A DNA stretch of 42,757 nucleotides from SYIM01 sp039800325 (GTDB lineage: Bacteria; Pseudomonadota; Gammaproteobacteria; Burkholderiales; Burkholderiaceae_E). Shown here piece after piece: positions 39,643 through 42,757 of this stretch (position 1 is the stretch's first letter; each line of letters starts with the position of its first letter). The stretch lies in contig JBDLQY010000165.1 of assembly GCA_039800325.1 (NCBI GenBank), positions 1-42,757 of the forward strand. The letters are read 5' to 3'. The position numbers were made by a program, and so were the translations under genes. The notes below the pieces were generated by a model. It did no database searches and was not told where the DNA came from. It was given only the letters and a program-made list of their open reading frames with translations.

Positions 39643-41700
39643 CTAGGCTGCGCTCGCCTCAACCATGCCGTGATGACGCAGCAGAGCCTCGGGGCTAGGG
39701 GCCCGTCCACGGAAAGCTTTGAACGAGTCGATGGCGGGTCGGCTTCCGCCCACCGATAAAATCTCTTTCAGAAAACGTTGTCCGACCGTGAGCACCTCGT
39801 TGGGTTTGTCGGCGACTTCTTCAAAGGCGGCGTAGCAGTCAGCGGACAGAACCTCAGCCCATTTGTAGCTGTAGTAGCCCGCCGCATAGCCGCCTGCGAA
39901 GATATGCGAGAAGCTGTTTTGAAAGCGATTAAAGGGCGGAACCGGGACTACGGCGACTTCATGCCTGACTTCATCGAGCACAGCTCGAACTGAGCAAGGC
40001 TGATCAAGCTGGTACTCGGCATGCAGTCGCATATCGAACAGCGCGAACTCAATTTGTCGCAGCGTCTGCAGGCCCGCCTGAAAATTACGCGCTGCCAGCA
40101 TTCGGTCAAACAAGTCCTTGGGCAGTGGCTGAGCGGTGTCAACATGTGCACTCATGTCGCGCACAACAGGCCATTCCCAGCAGAAGTTCTCCATAAACTG
40201 ACTGGGCAACTCAACCGCATCCCATTCGACGCCGTTGATTCCCGAGACACCCAATTCATCGATGCGCGTGAGCAAATGATGCAGACCGTGGCCGAACTCG
40301 TGAAACAGTGTGATGACTTCATCGTGGGTCAGCAACCCAGGCCGATCACCAACCGGCGGCTGAAAATTGCAATTGAGGTAAGCCACGGGTGTTTGAAGTT
40401 GCGTATCGCGTCGCTTGCGTCCGCGCGCATCGTCCATCCAGGCGCCGCCCCGTTTGCTGGCGCGCGCATAAAGATCGACAAAAAACTGGCCGATCAGCTG
40501 GCCGTCGCGCTCGACGCGCCAGAAGCTTACGTCCGGATGCCATATCTGGGTCTGATCGGGCACGATGCGAATATTGAACAGCCGCTCAACCAGGGCAAAC
40601 ATGCCCGACATGACCCGAGGCGCCTGAAAGTACTGCTTAACCTCCTGGTCTGAAAACGCGTAACGCGCCTCTTTGAGGCGTTCGCTGGCGAAGGGAATGT
40701 CCCAGGCCTGAAGCTCGCTTAGACCCAGTTCAGTCCGCGCGTAATCACGAACCGCCTGCAGGTCTTTCAACGCAAAGGGGCGAGCGCGAGCGGCCAGGTC
40801 GCGCAAAAAAGCAATGACCTCTTGCGGAGTGTCGGCCATCTTGGGTTCAAGCGACAGGGCTGCAAAGTCGCTGTACCCAAGCAGGCGAGCCTCTTCGGCA
40901 CGCAAGGAAAGCATTTCAGCGATGAGCTCGGTGTTGTCGAGCTCAGTGTTACCGAGTTCAGAGGCGCGCGTGACATAAGCGCGGTAAAGCGTTTCTCGCA
41001 GGGATCGGTCTTGCGCGTATTGCATGACCGGCAAATAAGAGGGCATACGAAGGGTGAACATCCAGCCTGACTTACCAGCCGCCTGCGCCTCGTTTCGGGC
41101 TGCGGCACATACGTCGGCTGGCAGGCCCGCCAGGCGGGCCTCATCGTCGACGATCAGTGAATAGGCATTGGTTGCATCGAGCACGTTCTCGGAAAACTTC
41201 TGCGCCAGCGCTGCCTGGCGCTCTTGAATATCGGCGAAGCGCTCGCGTTGCGGCGAAACCAGTTCGGCTCCACCCAGTCGAAAGTCGCGCAGAGCATGGT
41301 CGATGACGCGCCGTCGTACCTCCGTCAGTGACGACCACTCGGGGCTGTCGCGCAGGGCTTTGTACTTCGCGTAAAGGGCGGCGTGCTGGCCCAACTCAGT
41401 CCAGAACTGGGTCACGGCCGGCAGCATGGCGTTGTAGGCCTCGCGCAGGGGCGCTGCGTCGGCGACCGCGTTCAGGTGTCCCACCATGCCCCAGGCGCGA
41501 CCCAGGCGCTCGGTGGCCGCTTCAAGCGGCTGCACAAAGCCATCCCAGGTATTGGGGATACCGGGTTGCGTGACCTGATCAAGCACGCGGCGTGCCTCAT
41601 CGAGCAGATGCTGGATGCCGGGGGCGATCTGCTCGGGCGTGAAGTCTTGAAACCGAGGCAGATCGGAAAAATCGAGCAGGGGTAAGTCAGCGACGTTCAT
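39643..41700 (-). CDS. prlC: Oligopeptidase A (M3-family zinc metallopeptidase)
   Basis: 685 aa, the usual size. It degrades short peptides, including cleaved signal peptides, in the cytoplasm. The zinc motif is H467-E-F-G-H471 in LFHEFGHGLHHLLTRID, and the third ligand is probably Glu497 in EWDAVELPSQFMENF. The helical N-terminal half (PEQIAPGIQHLLDEARRVLD) and C-terminal FSHIFAGGYAAGYYSYKWAE, which closes the active site, are as in E. coli OpdA. The start ATG 41700 overlaps the end of folD by 14 bp, so the two are co-transcribed. The gene converges on the lipoprotein gene with only 6 bp between stops. Confidence 0.94.
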   Translation of the reverse strand: MNVADLPLLDFSDLPRFQDFTPEQIAPGIQHLLDEARRVLDQVTQPGIPNTWDGFVQPLEAATERLGRAWGMVGHLNAVADAAPLREAYNAMLPAVTQFWTELGQHAALYAKYKALRDSPEWSSLTEVRRRVIDHALRDFRLGGAELVSPQRERFADIQERQAALAQKFSENVLDATNAYSLIVDDEARLAGLPADVCAAARNEAQAAGKSGWMFTLRMPSYLPVMQYAQDRSLRETLYRAYVTRASELGNTELDNTELIAEMLSLRAEEARLLGYSDFAALSLEPKMADTPQEVIAFLRDLAARARPFALKDLQAVRDYARTELGLSELQAWDIPFASERLKEARYAFSDQEVKQYFQAPRVMSGMFALVERLFNIRIVPDQTQIWHPDVSFWRVERDGQLIGQFFVDLYARASKRGGAWMDDARGRKRRDTQLQTPVAYLNCNFQPPVGDRPGLLTHDEVITLFHEFGHGLHHLLTRIDELGVSGINGVEWDAVELPSQFMENFCWEWPVVRDMSAHVDTAQPLPKDLFDRMLAARNFQAGLQTLRQIEFALFDMRLHAEYQLDQPCSVRAVLDEVRHEVAVVPVPPFNRFQNSFSHIFAGGYAAGYYSYKWAEVLSADCYAAFEEVADKPNEVLTVGQRFLKEILSVGGSRPAIDSFKAFRGRAPSPEALLRHHGMVEASAA

Positions 41701-42553
41701 GGATGGCCTGTTCTGCGGCGGTCAGAGTGTTGACTAAAAGCATGGCGCGAGTCATGGGGCCAACGCCCCCTGGCACGGGTGTGATGTGGCTGGCGACTTC
41801 GGCGACTGCGTCGGTATCGACATCACCACAGAGTTTGCCATCGGCATCGCGATTCATGCCTACATCGATGACGACGGCACCCGGCTTGACCATATCGGCT
41901 GTGATCATCCGAGCGCGGCCTATGGCGGCCACCAGAATATCGGCACGGCGGGTGTGCGCTGCAAGATCGCGAGTTCGACTGTGGCATACCGTCACGGTTG
42001 CATCGGCCTGCAGCAACAGCATTGCCTGTGGCTTACCGACGATATTGCTGCGACCCAGCACCACGGCTTCGGCCCCCGCTGTCCGAATACCGGCGGATTC
42101 AAGCAGCTTCATCACACCGTAGGGGGTACAGGGGACGAAACCGGTCTGGCCTGTCATCAGGGCGCCAGCGCTGGCCACATGAAAACCATCGACATCCTTG
42201 GCGGGCGAAATGGCTTCAATCACGCGACGTGTGTCAATCTGAGGCGGCAGTGGCAGTTGCACCAGAATGCCGTGCACGCTGGGGTCCTTGTTGAGTTCAT
42301 GAATGCGCGCCAGCAGGCTCGCCTCTGAAGTGCTGGCCGGCATGCGTTGCAGAAGCGAGCGGATGCCCGACTCTTCGCAGTCTTTGACCTTGTTGCGAAC
42401 GTAAACGGCCGAGGCCGGATCATCACCGACGAGAAGGACAGCAAGTCCGGGTGGGTGGCCCTCAGAGGCCAAGGTTCGGGCACGTTTTGCAATATCGGCA
42501 CGAATGGTTTGGGCCAGCGCGGCGCCATCGAGTGTGTGAGCTTTCATGTTCAA
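41687..42553 (-). CDS. folD: Bifunctional methylenetetrahydrofolate dehydrogenase/cyclohydrolase
   Basis: 288 aa. It converts 5,10-methylene-THF to 10-formyl-THF in two steps, supplying one-carbon units for purines and formyl-Met. Typical segments are AVLLVGDDPASAVYVRNKVK with the catalytic Lys, VQLPLPPQID, SPAKDVDGFH, PCTPYGVMKLLESAGI, and the NADP-binding GRSNIVGKP and HSRTRDL. All key residues are intact. ATG 42553 fits the family N terminus. It is divergent from the tRNA genes across a 70-bp spacer that holds the tRNA promoter, and it leads the folD-prlC pair. Confidence 0.95.
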   Translation of the reverse strand: MNMKAHTLDGAALAQTIRADIAKRARTLASEGHPPGLAVLLVGDDPASAVYVRNKVKDCEESGIRSLLQRMPASTSEASLLARIHELNKDPSVHGILVQLPLPPQIDTRRVIEAISPAKDVDGFHVASAGALMTGQTGFVPCTPYGVMKLLESAGIRTAGAEAVVLGRSNIVGKPQAMLLLQADATVTVCHSRTRDLAAHTRRADILVAAIGRARMITADMVKPGAVVIDVGMNRDADGKLCGDVDTDAVAEVASHITPVPGGVGPMTRAMLLVNTLTAAEQAIHERR

Positions 42554-42580
42554 AACTGTAGCACGCGTACGAGACCTAAC

Positions 42581-42609
42581 TTGCGTGAGTACAAAGGCGC
42601 TGATATAGT
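42581..42609 (+). promoter_or_regulatory. Sigma-70 promoter for the tRNA genes
   Basis: -35 TTGCGT (42581-42586) and -10 TATAGT (42604-42609) with the ideal 17-bp spacing. Transcription would begin near 42616, about 8 nt before the first tRNA. Confidence 0.7.
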
Positions 42610-42623
42610 CTTGGGCTTCGCTT

Positions 42624-42699
<76 letters not shown>

Positions 42700-42713
42700 A
42701 GCTTGTAGCACCG

Positions 42714-42757
42714 GTCCCGTTCGTCTAGAGGCCTAGGACACGACCCTTTCACGGTTG
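42714..42757 (+). tRNA. tRNA-Glu (anticodon TTC), 5' part cut by window edge
   Basis: The sequence starts GTCCCGTTCGTCTAGAGGCC, then TAGGACACGACCCTTTCACGG, which matches the bacterial tRNA-Glu D arm and anticodon loop (CTTTCAC, anticodon TTC). The 3' half lies outside the window. It forms a tandem pair with tRNA-Ala(GGC). Confidence 0.9.

Overview
The window looks like the chromosome of a betaproteobacterium, probably Burkholderiales and most like Alcaligenaceae. The evidence is dense GC-rich coding, the gene blocks yicC-gmk-rpoZ-spoT/greB, rph-rdgB-hemW and glnA-ntrB-ntrC, separate RelA and SpoT proteins, an EPS-type MarR regulator, and TRAP and branched-chain-amino-acid-type ABC transporters. 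The taxonomic call is inference from gene content and style; no rRNA is present.

Layout. 1-350: edge of a Doc/Fic-type toxin-antitoxin module whose antitoxin appears frameshifted. 487-6756: exopolysaccharide genes (MarR-EPS regulator, very large SLBB export protein, Wzz-type chain-length protein, a ~400-bp stretch with one doubtful reverse ORF, galE). 6731-9820 (minus): tripartite TRAP transporter dctP-dctQ-dctM with two perfect hairpins between dctP and dctQ. 9895-12103 (minus): an accessory pair, a DUF4143-type AAA ATPase plus an unrecognised partner, divergent from relA with overlapping ATG codons next to a 16-bp perfect palindrome. 12102-16551: relA, a decayed secreted dienelactone-hydrolase-like gene, and manC. 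16576-19783: mog, darP, pmbA, greB. 19761-23889 (minus): yicC-gmk-rpoZ-spoT. 23928-26488: rph-rdgB-hemW. 26517-31145: a nitrogen-control block, glnA with two NtrC boxes and a sigma-54 promoter, then ntrB and ntrC. 31161-31946: xth (minus). 32117-39636: a catabolic/uptake operon with a Rieske oxygenase, a periplasmic binding protein, permeases and ATPases (one permease fused to an ATPase), then a lipoprotein. 39643-42553 (minus): prlC and folD. 42581-42757: promoter, tRNA-Ala(GGC), and the start of tRNA-Glu(TTC).

How the parts fit. Both (p)ppGpp enzymes, RelA (EFDD motif) and SpoT (HD domain plus RFKD motif), lie within 10 kb, together with omega (part of a ppGpp site on RNA polymerase), guanylate kinase and GreB. 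The glnA block is a self-contained regulatory loop: NtrB phosphorylates NtrC, whose expected binding sites sit upstream of a sigma-54 promoter in front of glnA. GalE and ManC supply sugar nucleotides that the nearby export proteins could use. The Rieske oxygenase and ABC transporter look like uptake plus first oxidation of an aromatic or related acid; the substrate is unknown.

Most of the window is conserved housekeeping DNA. The least explained parts are the AAA ATPase pair and its shared palindrome, the edge toxin-antitoxin module, the long Gly/Ser/Pro linker of NtrC, and the lipoprotein translationally coupled to the transporter. I did not find a clearly new defence system, CRISPR array or insertion sequence.
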